Shown here: piece by piece, positions 18,613 to 28,909 of the stretch | Layout: each line of letters begins with the position of its first letter | How positions within the stretch are numbered: position 1 is the stretch's first letter | Assembly: GCA_001310415.1 (NCBI GenBank) | Contig: BAXE01000029.1 | Span: 1 to 55,172, forward strand | DNA length: 55,172 nucleotides | DNA from: Enterovibrio sp. JCM 19048 | GTDB taxonomy: Bacteria > Pseudomonadota > Gammaproteobacteria > Enterobacterales > Vibrionaceae | Direction: 5' to 3' | Program-made: the position numbers and the translations under genes | Notes under the pieces: generated by a model | Seen by the model: only the letters and a program-made list of their open reading frames with translations | Database searches by the model: none | What the model was told of the DNA's origin: nothing

Positions 18613-20034
18613 TTATGGCGTTAAGCTGGAAGTCAGTAATGCCTGATAGAGTTCACGTTCGAACTGGGTGATAGGGCTTGCCTGGTTTGCGGGTCTGTCG
18701 TCAGATTCCGGGATGTGATAGTTGGTAACCAGTTGCACCACCAAAATGTCATCACCGTTATCGTTTTTCAGTACGCCTGCCAGATTATAGCTTCCGTATA
18801 GTGAGCCGGTTTTGGCAGCAAGGCGTTGTTTGAGCGGTGCATAACGCACGCTGGAGCGGTACTTCAAAGTACCATCTACGCCAGAGATAGGCAGCATCGC
18901 CATGATGCCCAAATCAGGATGACTGTAGACATAACGGATAACGTCCATCAACTGTGAGGCGGTCATGCGGTTGTTACGGGAAAGGCCTGATCCATCGACG
19001 ATAACCGCATGATTGAGATCGATAGACGTTTTCTCCTTGATGATGGCTTTAATTGCCGCAGCGCCATTCGCGAATGAGCCGGGCTGGTTGTAATAACGCT
19101 GTCCGATGGTCTTCAGGAGATTGTCGGCAATCATGTTATCTGAACGTTTGAGCATGATGTTGAGTAACTTATCGCGTGGCTCAGAGCGGTGACGGGCAAT
19201 AAAGGTTTTGTTGCCACCCGGAGAACCAATCCGTACTTTGCCTTTAAAGCTGATGGCTGATTTTTTCAGTTCGTCGAGAAGGACATCCTGCACATATTTC
19301 TGCGGGTTTTGAATGGCAAACTTGAGTGGGAGCGGGGATGTGCGGTGAGGCAGGCAGCCGCTCAGTTTGTAGTTGTTCTGATTATCGTAGTGGAGTTCCA
19401 GATCGCAAAGTCTGGCCTGCTGTTCTTCTTGGGTCACCGCAAGGGCATCAGTTTCAATCGTGATGGGTTGGTGACCTGGAATAAATGCACGGGTATTTTT
19501 CGCGCCTTTCTCGCTGTAGATAGAACCCTGCACACAGTTACGCTCCAACGCAATGGCGCTGGAAGGCGCGCTGTAACAGACGCCTAAAATATCCCAGGGC
19601 CAGCCAACAGCCTGCTCATACCCGGTAAAGGTGGTTCCATCCAGCCAGATATCACCACGGATTTTGTTTATGCCTTTGGCTTTAAGCGCACTGATCAATA
19701 GTTGGAGATCTTTGCGTGACAGTGTGGGATCGCCACTGAAACTGAAAACAATATCTTTGCCAGATTGCTGTACCAGCGTGTCAAAGGTGAAGTCTTCCGG
19801 TAGATACAATGATGCTGCCAGTGCCGTCACCACTTTTTGGGTGCTGGCGGGAGGCAGAAGAATGTCGTCATCAACGGCCGCGAGGTTTTTTCCATCCCGC
19901 GCCTGTTGAATAGAAAGGGCAAGTTGACTGCCAGCAGGCAGCATAGACTCAATATGGTGAAGGGATGCGGCTCCGGCAGTAGCGGAAAGCGTCAGAGAGA
20001 AAAATGCAAAGAATGCAAATAGTAAGCGCACCAT
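18613..20034 (-). CDS. dacB: D-Ala-D-Ala carboxypeptidase/endopeptidase PBP4
   Basis: Periplasmic class C low-molecular-weight penicillin-binding protein (peptidase family S13) that trims or cleaves peptidoglycan peptide cross-links. Start is placed at ATG 20034, giving a signal peptide (MVRLLFAFFAFFSLTLSATAGAA) preceded by GGAG; an in-frame ATG 13 codons upstream adds charged residues before the hydrophobic core. Catalytic motifs: SxxK in PASTQK (about S64-K67), SxN-type DGSGLSRNN, and KTG in AAKTGSLYG. The region between the first two motifs is long, as in PBP4. 473 aa, intact, convergent with carB. Confidence 0.93.
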   Translation of the reverse strand: MVRLLFAFFAFFSLTLSATAGAASLHHIESMLPAGSQLALSIQQARDGKNLAAVDDDILLPPASTQKVVTALAASLYLPEDFTFDTLVQQSGKDIVFSFSGDPTLSRKDLQLLISALKAKGINKIRGDIWLDGTTFTGYEQAVGWPWDILGVCYSAPSSAIALERNCVQGSIYSEKGAKNTRAFIPGHQPITIETDALAVTQEEQQARLCDLELHYDNQNNYKLSGCLPHRTSPLPLKFAIQNPQKYVQDVLLDELKKSAISFKGKVRIGSPGGNKTFIARHRSEPRDKLLNIMLKRSDNMIADNLLKTIGQRYYNQPGSFANGAAAIKAIIKEKTSIDLNHAVIVDGSGLSRNNRMTASQLMDVIRYVYSHPDLGIMAMLPISGVDGTLKYRSSVRYAPLKQRLAAKTGSLYGSYNLAGVLKNDNGDDILVVQLVTNYHIPESDDRPANQASPITQFERELYQALLTSSLTP

Positions 20035-20071
20035 AGTGACTCCGGCAGTGTAAGCAGAATCAGTATGGTAC

Positions 20072-20100
20072 AAAAACGCTACACGGAGGTAGGCGTTTTT
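20072..20100 (-). terminator. Terminator of the porin gene
   Basis: AAAAACGC(C)TAC arms with a one-base bulge and T5 tail on the minus strand, between the porin stop and dacB. Confidence 0.7.
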
Positions 20101-20134
20101 GGATTCTATATTAAGCGTTTAACTTAACAGAGAA

Positions 20135-21061
20135 TTAGAAGTCGTAGCGCAGGCCCAGTGCCAGCTCGTCTTCTGCATCTTTCGCGTTTGCAACTTGGTC
20201 TGCATCCAGCATGTTGAAGTTGTAAGACACGTATGCACGGAAGTTGTCGTTGAAGAAGTGAGTCGCGTCAATTGCCAGTGCGTTTGCAACTTCTTTGTCC
20301 GCTTTCTCTTTGTTACCGTAAGTGGTAGTGAAAGTGGTGTTACCCATAGAGTAAGCCGCTGCCAATTCGTAACCGTCTACGTCTTGGTTTGCTACTTCAC
20401 CGGTGTTGTACAGTGCTGCAACGTAGATGTCGCCGAATGCGTAAGAAACTGCTGCTTCGATTTGGTCTTCGTCAGTGTTGTTCAGGTTGTCCTGAGCTGC
20501 GTAACCCAGACCGAACGCTACACCGTTCTCCATTGCGTAAGTAGCCGCTGCAGAGTAACCGTTGTCTACGTCTTTGTCAGTGTTAGTGCCAACGTAGTTC
20601 GCTTTAACAGTCAGACCACCGAACTCGCCAACGTATGCGATGTTGTTGTCAGTGCGGTCTGCAACCAGGATTTTGCCGCTAGCAGCTGCACCGTGGTAAG
20701 CCATGATGTCGGTGAAGTCAGTGATGATACCCAGAGAACCGTCGTTCAGACCGTAAGTTACCAGGCCGTACTGAGAACCGATACCTGCGTAGATGTAACG
20801 GTTTTCGTCTTTATTTTCGTCAGTTTTGAACTCACGCTCGAAGAAACCTACACCGTATGCATCTTCAGAGATCTGAGTAGTACCCAGAACGTTGATACGT
20901 ACGCGGCTTGCATCAGCCATGTCGCCGTCGATGATTGAAGCACGTGCTTCAGCGCGGCCGCCGATAGACAGAGAAGAAGTGCCGTCGTTAAAGATTTCAG
21001 CAGCAGAAACAGAGGTAGAAGCAACAGCCGCTACAGCAAGAGCGATCAACTTTTTGTTCAT
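20135..21061 (-). CDS. ompU: OmpU-like general porin
   Basis: Outer-membrane trimeric beta-barrel porin (Gram-negative porin family), 308 aa. A clear signal peptide (MNKKLIALAVAAVASTSVSA) is followed by AEIFNDGTSSLSIGGRAEAR and ends with alternating hydrophobic residues and a C-terminal Phe (LALGLRYDF), the BAM recognition signature. The sequence is rich in Asp/Asn/Gly as in OmpU, and in V. cholerae ompU is also the neighbour of greA. Orthology to OmpU is likely from synteny, but other OmpU/OmpT/OmpL-type vibrio porins cannot be excluded. In vibrios ToxR controls ompU; the AT-rich upstream stretch would suit this, but no site can be asserted. Confidence 0.85.
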   Translation of the reverse strand: MNKKLIALAVAAVASTSVSAAEIFNDGTSSLSIGGRAEARASIIDGDMADASRVRINVLGTTQISEDAYGVGFFEREFKTDENKDENRYIYAGIGSQYGLVTYGLNDGSLGIITDFTDIMAYHGAAASGKILVADRTDNNIAYVGEFGGLTVKANYVGTNTDKDVDNGYSAAATYAMENGVAFGLGYAAQDNLNNTDEDQIEAAVSYAFGDIYVAALYNTGEVANQDVDGYELAAAYSMGNTTFTTTYGNKEKADKEVANALAIDATHFFNDNFRAYVSYNFNMLDADQVANAKDAEDELALGLRYDF

Positions 21062-21549
21062 TACGTTGTCCTTTAATAGGTTTTGTATTTCGCGACGTTA
21101 TCTCCAAACGTCGGGATGACCTGTTTGTAACCGCTCGGGAATTGTGACGGCTAGTAAAACAATCAAAAATCACATGTCTGAAAACGGTGTGGCGAGCTGT
21201 GTCTGGGTGCTTGCTTATTAAAAACAGGGGGTTACGGAATGGCTGGGAAGTTCATTTTTAGGTTTTGAATTTATGTTTTTTATATTTTACCTCGAGTGAA
21301 ATCTCATTAAGTCGTTGTGTTATGTGATCTTTGTTAGGGATTTTTATACTCAGATATGAAAGCCCTAAGAGGCTTGGCGCTGCTTGCCTGCTGGATAGCT
21401 GGTGTGTTGTGAAATGGTAGGTGACCTAAACAGATAACTTGTTTACACTGAGACCAAGTTGATTCGTTTGCCGCGCTCATGCATAAGTCTGGGCGTGGCT
21501 TTGTTTTTGCCAAAACCCAACTGTTTTGGTTATAGAGGTAATGTCATTT
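21062..21549. other. Divergent porin/greA intergenic region
   Basis: 488 bp without a gene. The tract 21250-21360 is notably AT-rich and would hold the porin promoter (minus). A hairpin CCAAAAC / GTTTTGG (21510-21529) lies in the greA leader just before its Shine-Dalgarno. I see no clear promoter hexamers. Confidence 0.5.
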
Positions 21550-22022
21550 ATGGATAAAGTACCAATGACTGTGCGTGGTGAACAGCTGCTGAGACAAGAG
21601 CTGGAACGCCTTCTGAAACGCCGTCCGCTGATCACTCAAGCGATTGCTGAAGCACGTGAGCTGGGTGACCTCAAAGAAAACGCGGAATATCATGCAGCTC
21701 GTGAAGAGCAGGTATTTGCGAAGCGCAAATCCGCGACATCGAATACAAACTGTCTGTTGCTCAGGTTATCGATATTTCTAAAATGCCGAACAACGGCAAA
21801 GTGATTTTCGGTTCGACCGTGACCCTGATCGACGTGAACACCGATGACGAAGTGACCTATCAAATCGTGGGTGATGACGAAGCAGACATCAAGCAAAACC
21901 TGATTTCGGTAAACTCGCCAATCGCGCGTGGACTTATCGGTAAAGAAGAAGGTGATGAAGTTTCGATTTCCACACCAGGCGGTGTGAAAGAGTTTGAAAT
22001 CGATTCTGTAAAATATATCTAA
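21550..22022 (+). CDS. greA: Transcript cleavage factor GreA (apparent frameshift)
   Basis: GreA rescues backtracked RNA polymerase by stimulating cleavage of the 3' RNA end. The N-terminal coiled coil ([24 protein letters not shown]) carries the acidic tip residues in [18 protein letters not shown]. The C-terminal FKBP-like domain ends [24 protein letters not shown]. One G is missing at 21711-21712 (CAGGGTATT expected). Repair gives [21 protein letters not shown] and 157 aa. I choose ATG 21550 by homology; ATG 21541 is in frame but too near the GAGG. It is followed by a bidirectional terminator. Confidence 0.94.
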
Positions 22023-22077
22023 CGTATAACAGTCGCCAGAGCAGAAAAACTGTTAGCGATTGTTACAAAATAGAGAC

Positions 22078-22104
22078 AAAAAAGGCCGCGATGCGGCCTT
22101 TTTT
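22078..22104. terminator. Bidirectional terminator greA/yhbY
   Basis: AAAAAAGGCCGC-GAT-GCGGCCTTTTTT, a perfect stem between convergent greA and yhbY. Confidence 0.9.
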
Positions 22105-22399
22105 ATTTGCGTGGCAATTCGATTTTACGCTCTTGGCTTTGACGGTACAGAACCAGGATTTTTCCAATTACCTGTACTTTCTCTGCCTTCGTTTCGCGAA
22201 CAATTGCGTCTACAATTAGGTTTTTGGTATCGCGGTCTTCTGACGCGACCTTAACCTTGATCAGCTCGTGATGATCGAGAGCGATTTCAATCTCTGCAAG
22301 CACGGCTTCAGTCAGGCCGTTGGCACCCATCAGGACGACAGGTTTCAGGTTGTGTGCCAGACCTTTCAGATACTGTTTTTGTTTTGTGCTTAGATTCAT
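22103..22399 (-). CDS. yhbY: Ribosome assembly RNA-binding protein YhbY
   Basis: A 98-aa CRS1/YhbY (CRM) domain protein associated with pre-50S particles. It reads MNLSTKQKQYLKGLAHNLKP at the start, contains the GxxG-type loop as LMGANGLTE, and ends RQSQERKIELPRK, nearly the same as E. coli YhbY. The start at 22399 is set by homology; a longer in-frame start at 22453 adds 18 unconserved residues. It is divergent from rlmE, as in E. coli. Confidence 0.93.
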   Translation of the reverse strand: MNLSTKQKQYLKGLAHNLKPVVLMGANGLTEAVLAEIEIALDHHELIKVKVASEDRDTKNLIVDAIVRETKAEKVQVIGKILVLYRQSQERKIELPRK

Positions 22400-22576
22400 G
22401 TTGACTCGATTTGTTGTTTTATCGGGGTTGAAAACGTGACATTCTACCGCCATCTCAACTCCCGAGCTACCACTGATCTCTCTCAGTAACGAGCGGTTCG
22501 GGCAAGGTTAACAAGTTAACTATCTCGTGAGCTGTCCATCCTTATTGAGTAGCTTGAGTTACGTCCTAGGAAAAAA

Positions 22577-23206
22577 ATGAGTAAAAAGAAACACTCAGCC
22601 AGTTCTGGTCGCTGGCTGAAAGAACACTTCGATGACAAATACGTTCTGGAAGCACAGAAAAAAGGCTTCCGTTCCCGTGCCATTTTCAAGATCGAGGAGA
22701 TTCAGGGCAAAGATAAGCTGCTGAAGCCTGGTATGACAGTGGTGGACTTGGGTGCGGCACCAGGTGGGTGGTCACAATACGCAGCGGAACAAGTCGGCGA
22801 TACGGGTCAGGTTATTGCCTGTGACATCTTGCCGATGGACTCTTTGCCTGGTGTGAGCTTCCTACAAGGTGACTTCCGCGAGGAAGCTGTATTGAACGCG
22901 TTGCTTGATCGCATTCAACCGGATATGGTGGATGTTGTAATGTCCGACATGGCGCCGAACATGAGTGGCAACCTGGCGTCGGATCAACCTCGAGCTATGT
23001 ATCTTGTTGAGCTAGCGTTGGATATGTGTCGTGAAGTTTTGGCTCCAAACGGTGCGTTTGTTGTCAAAGTTTTCCAGGGTGAAGGCTTTGATCAGTATCT
23101 GGCTGAAGTGCGTAGCATGTTCAAAGCGGTTAAAATCCGAAAACCAGATTCCTCCCGTGCGCGTTCGCGTGAGGTCTACATTGTGGCTACAGGCTATAAA
23201 CTGTAG
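22577..23206 (+). CDS. rlmE: 23S rRNA 2'-O-methyltransferase RlmE (RrmJ/FtsJ)
   Basis: Heat-shock methyltransferase that modifies U2552 of 23S rRNA in the 50S A-loop. A Rossmann SAM-binding motif [14 protein letters not shown] is present, with the catalytic K-D-K triad at K38 (FKIEE), D124 (VMSDMAPN) and K164 (FVVKVF), the same numbering as E. coli. 209 aa, intact, starting at ATG 22577 after TAGGAAAAAA. It lies directly upstream of ftsH, with which it forms a heat-shock operon in E. coli. Confidence 0.96.
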   Translation: MSKKKHSASSGRWLKEHFDDKYVLEAQKKGFRSRAIFKIEEIQGKDKLLKPGMTVVDLGAAPGGWSQYAAEQVGDTGQVIACDILPMDSLPGVSFLQGDFREEAVLNALLDRIQPDMVDVVMSDMAPNMSGNLASDQPRAMYLVELALDMCREVLAPNGAFVVKVFQGEGFDQYLAEVRSMFKAVKIRKPDSSRARSREVYIVATGYKL

Positions 23207-23247
23207 TACTCTACCATTATTAATATAGTTTTTGCGGGGCTAACACC

Positions 23248-25207
23248 TTGAGTGACATGGCAAAAACTTGATTCTCTGGCTCGTTATCGCTGTCGTGCTG
23301 ATGTCTGTTTTCCAAAGCTTTGACCGGGCGATAGTGCAGGGCGTCAAGTCGACTACACAACGTTCGTCCAAGAAATAGGGCAGGATAAACTACAGGATGT
23401 ACAGTTCGATAACCGCGAACTGAAAGTGACACGTCGTGATGGCACTGGCTATGTCACCTACATGCCTGTTCTTCAAGATCCAAAATTGCTGGATGACCTG
23501 ATCAACCACAAGGTTCAGGTTCGTGGTACACCACCTGAAGAGCCAAGTATTCTGGCTTCTATCTTCATCTCTTGGTTCCCAATGCTACTGCTTATCGGTG
23601 TGTGGATTTTCTTCATGCGCCAGATGCAAGGCGGTGGCGGTAAAGGGGCGATGTCTTTTGGTAAGTCAAAAGCACGCATGATGAGTGAAGAGCAAATCAA
23701 AACCACCTTCAATGACGTTGCTGGCTGTGATGAAGCTAAAGAGGACGTGAAAGAGCTGGTGGATTACCTTCGCGACCCAAGTCGTTTCCAGAAACTGGGC
23801 GGTAAGATCCCGACCGGTGTACTGATGGTTGGTCCTCCGGGTACAGGTAAAACCCTGCTGGCAAAAGCGATTGCTGGCGAGGCAAAAGTCCCGTTCTTTA
23901 CTATCTCAGGCTCTGATTTCGTTGAAATGTTCGTCGGTGTGGGTGCATCCCGTGTGCGTGACATGTTCGAGCAGGCGAAGAAGGCATCGCCTTGTATCAT
24001 CTTTATCGATGAGATTGATGCAGTGGGTCGTCAGCGTGGCGCAGGTCTGGGTGGTGGTCACGATGAACGTGAACAAACCCTGAACCAGATGCTGGTTGAA
24101 ATGGATGGTTTTGAAGGTAACGAAGGCATTATCGTTATCGCGGCAACCAACCGTCCTGACGTTCTTGACCCTGCGCTGCTGCGTCCTGGCCGTTTTGACC
24201 GTCAGGTTGTTGTTGGCCTACCAGATGTGCGTGGCCGTGAACAAATCCTGAAAGTTCACATGCGTAAAGTGCCTCTGGGCAATGACGTAGAAGCGTCGCT
24301 GATTGCACGTGGTACACCAGGCTTCTCTGGTGCGGATCTGGCTAACCTGGTTAACGAAGCTGCGCTGTTTGCTGCCCGTGGTAACAAGCGTGTGGTTTCT
24401 ATGGTCGAGTTTGAACTGGCGAAAGACAAAATCATGATGGGCGCAGAGCGTAAGTCGATGGTGATGTCAGAAGAAACCAAAGAGTCTACTGCGTACCACG
24501 AAGCTGGTCACGCTGTGGTAGGTCGCTTGGTGCCTGAGCACGACCCGGTTTACAAGGTATCTATCATTCCGCGTGGCCGTGCATTGGGTGTGACCATGTA
24601 CCTGCCGGAGCAAGATCGTGTCAGCATGTCACGTCAGCATTTGGAATCGATGATTTCAAGCCTGTATGGTGGCCGTCTGGCAGAAGAACTGATTTACGGT
24701 GCTGACAAGGTGTCGACCGGTGCGTCCAATGACATTGAGCGTGCAACTGATATCGCCCGTAAGATGGTGACGCAGTGGGGCTTCTCTGAGAAGCTGGGTC
24801 CATTGCTTTACGCTGAAGACGAAGGCGAAGTCTTTCTGGGACGTTCTGTAACCCAGAGCAAGCATATGTCTGATGACACGGCAAAGCTGATTGACAGTGA
24901 AATCCGTGAGCTGATCGAGCGTAACTACGCGCGGGCACGTAAAATCATCGAAGACAACATGGACATCATGCATGCCATGAAAGATGCGCTGATGAAGTAT
25001 GAGACTATCGATGCGGCTCAGATTGATGACTTGATGGCGCGCCGTCCTGTGCGTGAGCCGGCGGGTTGGACAGCGGACGATAACTCCGACAATACGCCAA
25101 CCAAGCCAAGCGCGTCTGCCGAGGTGAAATCAGATGTACCATCATCAACAGACGACGTTGATGCTGGCGATAAGTCTGTCGATCCAGACGGTAAATCGGA
25201 AGCATAA
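23248..25207 (+). CDS. ftsH: ATP-dependent zinc metalloprotease FtsH (two apparent frameshifts)
   Basis: Membrane-anchored AAA+ protease that degrades misassembled membrane proteins and regulators. The N-terminal transmembrane segment ([19 protein letters not shown]) and a second helix [16 protein letters not shown] bracket a small periplasmic domain. Walker A GPPGTGKT is near residues 196-203, Walker B is FIDEIDAVG, the second region of homology is [19 protein letters not shown], and the zinc site is HEAGH near residue 420. One A is missing in the run 23262-23266 and one G at 23322 (TTTGGACCG expected); without repair the N-terminus is lost. I use TTG 23248 (SDMAKN), though ATG 23257 is possible. 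653 aa. Confidence 0.95.
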
Positions 25208-25222
25208 TTGAGTTCTGAACGC

Positions 25223-26137
<915 letters not shown>

Positions 26138-26138
<1 letters not shown>

Positions 26139-27475
26139 TGACAGAACGTAAATACTTCGGCACCGATGGTGTTCGCGGTAAAGTTGGCCAGTTCCCAATT
26201 ACGCCGGATTTTATCCTGAAGCTGGGCTGGGCGGCAGGTCGCGTATTGAGCCAGCAGGGTACGAAAAAAGTACTGATTGGCAAGGATACCCGTATCTCCG
26301 GTTACATGCTGGAATCTGCCCTTGAAGCCGGTCTTTCTGCTGCAGGTCTGCAAGCGGCTTTTACAGGTCCAATGCCAACACCGGCTATTGCGTACCTGAC
26401 GCAAACCTTCCGTGCGGAAGCGGGTATTGTGATCTCTGCATCTCATAACCCTTATTACGACAACGGCATCAAGTTCTTCTCTTCTGAAGGTACCAAACTG
26501 CCGGATGATATCGAGCTGGCAATTGAAGCTGAGCTGGATAAGCCTCTGACTTGTGTGGAATCAGCAGAGCTGGGTAAGGCGAAACGCATCGTTGATGCGG
26601 CTGGCCGTTACATCGAGTTCTGTAAGGGGACGTTCCCTTCCGACATGAGCCTGAAAGGCATGAAGATTGTGATCGACTGTGCCCACGGCGCGACCTATCA
26701 CATTGCGCCATCTGTGTTCTCTGAATTGGGCGCGGATGTGATTGCCATGGGTATTGAGCCAAACGGTATCAATATCAACGATGAAGTCGGTGCCACGGAC
26801 GTACGTGCTCTTCAAGCGCGCGTGTTGGCGGAAGGTGCAATGCTGGGTATCGCGTTCGACGGTGATGGCGACCGAATCATCATGGTTGACCACGAAGGCA
26901 ACAAAGTCGATGGTGACCAGATTGCGTACATTATTGCCCGTGAATCATTGCGCCGCGGCGAGCTGAAAGGCGGTGTAGTGGGTACGTTGATGACCAATAT
27001 GGGCATGGAAGTCGCACTGAAAAACCTTGGCATTCCATTTACCCGCGCCAAAGTGGGTGACCGCTATGTGATGGAAAAACTGTTGGAAAACGGTTGGAAA
27101 ATTGGTGCGGAAAACTCAGGTCATGTGATCCTGTTGGACAAAGTGACGACAGGTGATGCGATTGTTGCTGCGCTTCAGGTGCTGGCAAGTGTGGTAGGCA
27201 CAGGTATGTCACTGAAAGATTTGTGTGACGGCATGTCAATGTTCCCACAGGTACTGGAAAACGTCCGCTTCAGTGGTAACTCAGATCCGCTGGAGTCTGA
27301 AGCCGTGCTGGCGGCAAAAGCATCGGTTGAGGCGAAATTGGGTGAAACCGGTCGCGTTCTGTTGCGTAAGTCTGGCACTGAGCCACTGATCCGCGTCATG
27401 GTGGAAGGTGAAAACGCTGACGAAGTGCAAGCTTACGCGTTGGAAATTGCCGATGCAGTAAAAGCTAACTGCTGA
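26138..27475 (+). CDS. glmM: Phosphoglucosamine mutase GlmM
   Basis: Converts glucosamine-6-P to glucosamine-1-P for UDP-GlcNAc, peptidoglycan and LPS. The active-site phosphoserine lies at S102 in [16 protein letters not shown]. The metal-binding loop is [12 protein letters not shown], the sugar loop GAENSGH, and the phosphate-binding loop [15 protein letters not shown]. It starts [10 protein letters not shown], as in E. coli. 445 aa, intact. The folP-glmM-secG order is conserved in gammaproteobacteria. Confidence 0.97.
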
Positions 27476-27570
27476 TATCGGTTTCATTAGGGATTGTCTG
27501 GGGCGGGAGTACCCGGTTGGTTACAAGATGTGCAAACGGAATGAAATGTCCTGTTTTTTGCAATTTTCTC

Positions 27571-27599
27571 TTGTCTCACCAGCTGGCATTCGATAGTAT
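27571..27599 (+). promoter_or_regulatory. Candidate secG promoter
   Basis: TTGTCT (27571-27576), 17-bp spacer, TAGTAT (27594-27599), in the 206-bp gap between glmM and secG. Confidence 0.5.
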
Positions 27600-27681
27600 T
27601 CTCCCGCTCCCAGTGAGGGAGTTGCGCTGGTGAACTTGAATGGGTCATCTGGCTCAACAATTTGGAACATAGGTGGAACCC

Positions 27682-28016
27682 ATGTACGAAATTCTACTTG
27701 TGATTTATCTGTTGGCCGCACTTGCTGTTATTGGCCTAGTTCTGGTTCAGCAAGGTAAAGGCGCAGATATGGGAGCCTCATTTGGGGCTGGGGCATCAAA
27801 CACAGTGTTTGGCTCTGGCGGCTCTGGAAACTTTCTGACCCGAATGACCGCGATTTTCGCGACAGTATTTTTGTACTCAGCCTCGTTTTGGGCAATCTGA
27901 CTGCAAAGCAGACCCAGGTGGGCGGTGAGTATGATGACTTGAGTGTGCCTGCTGTACAGCAACAAACTCAGTCAGGTGATGTGCCAGCTAGCACCAATAG
28001 CGACATCCCGAACTAA
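27682..28016 (+). CDS. secG: Preprotein translocase subunit SecG (apparent frameshift)
   Basis: Small two-helix subunit of the SecYEG channel. It reads MYEILLVIYLLAALAVIGLVLVQQGKGADMGASFG with the conserved GxGASNTVFGSGGSGNFLTR loop. A T is missing in the run 27868-27872 (six expected). Repair continues the second helix as FFVLSLVLGNLTAKQ and a polar tail to the stop at 28014, 111 aa in total. As written it stops after SFWAI. The start is ATG 27682 rather than the GTG at 27673. It precedes tRNA-Leu as in E. coli secG-leuU. Confidence 0.94.
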
Positions 28017-28023
28017 AAATTTC

Positions 28024-28110
28024 GCTGAGGTGGTGGAATTGGTAGACACGCTGTCTTGAGGGGGCAGTGCCTGTTAAGGCGTGCGGGTTCAAGTCCCGCT
28101 CTCAGCACCA
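28024..28110 (+). tRNA. leuU: tRNA-Leu (anticodon GAG)
   Basis: An 87-nt class II tRNA with acceptor GCTGAGG paired to TCTCAGC, encoded CCA end, long variable arm (GCAGTGCCTGTTAAGGCGTG region) and T arm GGGTTCAAGTCCC. The anticodon loop is CTTGAGG, giving GAG (reads CUC/CUU). It matches E. coli leuU, which is also next to secG. Confidence 0.95.
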
Positions 28111-28141
28111 ATTTAAAAAATCCTGAATAAGGTCACAGCAC

Positions 28142-28171
28142 TTGAATTTGTGCGTGAGGCGACGATATAAT
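28142..28171 (+). promoter_or_regulatory. Promoter of initiator tRNA
   Basis: TTGAAT (28142-28147), 18-bp spacer, perfect TATAAT (28166-28171), then a GC-rich discriminator GTGCGCC, ending about 15 nt before the mature tRNA-fMet. GC-rich discriminators are typical of stringently controlled stable-RNA promoters. Confidence 0.7.
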
Positions 28172-28186
28172 GTGCGCCGTTTCGGA

Positions 28187-28263
<77 letters not shown>

Positions 28264-28339
28264 CTTTGAGGTGATTGTTTAGTGAGACCAAAACAGTCAC
28301 TGGCTACGGGAAACTGTAGCATCAGGGTCCAGTTACATT

Positions 28340-28363
28340 AAACCCCGAAATTCGGGGTTTTTT
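28340..28363 (+). terminator. Terminator after tRNA-fMet
   Basis: AAACCCCGAA-A-TTCGGGGTTT stem and T tail. It lies between the tRNA and rimP, so the downstream operon depends partly on read-through or its own promoter. Confidence 0.85.
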
Positions 28364-28396
28364 GTTATCTAAAGATGACCATTCGCATGGATAACT

Positions 28397-28417
28397 GGGC
28401 TTTTAGGCCCTTTTTTT
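28397..28417 (+). terminator. Second terminator/attenuator before rimP
   Basis: GGGC-TTTTAG-GCCC stem with a T7 tail, ending 15 nt before the rimP start codon. A short stem, but the tail is strong. It lies so close to rimP that it would act as an attenuator of the rimP-nusA-infB operon. Confidence 0.5.
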
Positions 28418-28432
28418 ATTTCTGGGGTTTGT

Positions 28433-28888
28433 ATGACCGGACTAGAGAAACAGCTTCTGGCCTTGCTGGAAGCGCCTGTAGAGGCATTGGATTACGAACT
28501 GGTCGGGCTCGAGTTTGTCCGCGCTGGACAGCACTCCACCCTTCGTATCTATATCGATCACGAAAACGGCATCACGGTTGAAGACTGTGCAGAAGTGAGC
28601 CGTCAGGTCAGCGCGGTGATGGACGTTGAAGATCCAATCACTGTGGCTTACAACTTGGAAGTATCATCCCCAGGTTTGGATCGACCACTGTTTAACGCTG
28701 AGCATTATCAGCGCTTTATCGGCCATGAAGTCACGATTGTACTGAAAATGGCTATGCAGAACCGCCGTAAGTGGAAAGGTGAAATCCTTTCTGTTGAAGG
28801 CGAAACCGTCACCATCAACGTCGATGGCAACGAAGAAGCGTTCGCCCTGAGCAATATCGCCAAGGCTAACCTGGTTCCTTCATTTTAA
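28433..28888 (+). CDS. rimP: Ribosome maturation factor RimP
   Basis: Cytoplasmic factor for 30S subunit maturation, 151 aa. It has the N-terminal alpha/beta domain with [48 protein letters not shown] and the highly conserved [15 protein letters not shown], then an Sm-like C-terminal domain ([24 protein letters not shown]). Intact; ATG at 28433. It is the first gene of the rimP-nusA-infB-rbfA-truB operon. Confidence 0.95.
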   Translation: MTGLEKQLLALLEAPVEALDYELVGLEFVRAGQHSTLRIYIDHENGITVEDCAEVSRQVSAVMDVEDPITVAYNLEVSSPGLDRPLFNAEHYQRFIGHEVTIVLKMAMQNRRKWKGEILSVEGETVTINVDGNEEAFALSNIAKANLVPSF

Positions 28889-28909
28889 GGTTAAATGAGG
28901 CATTAGTTC

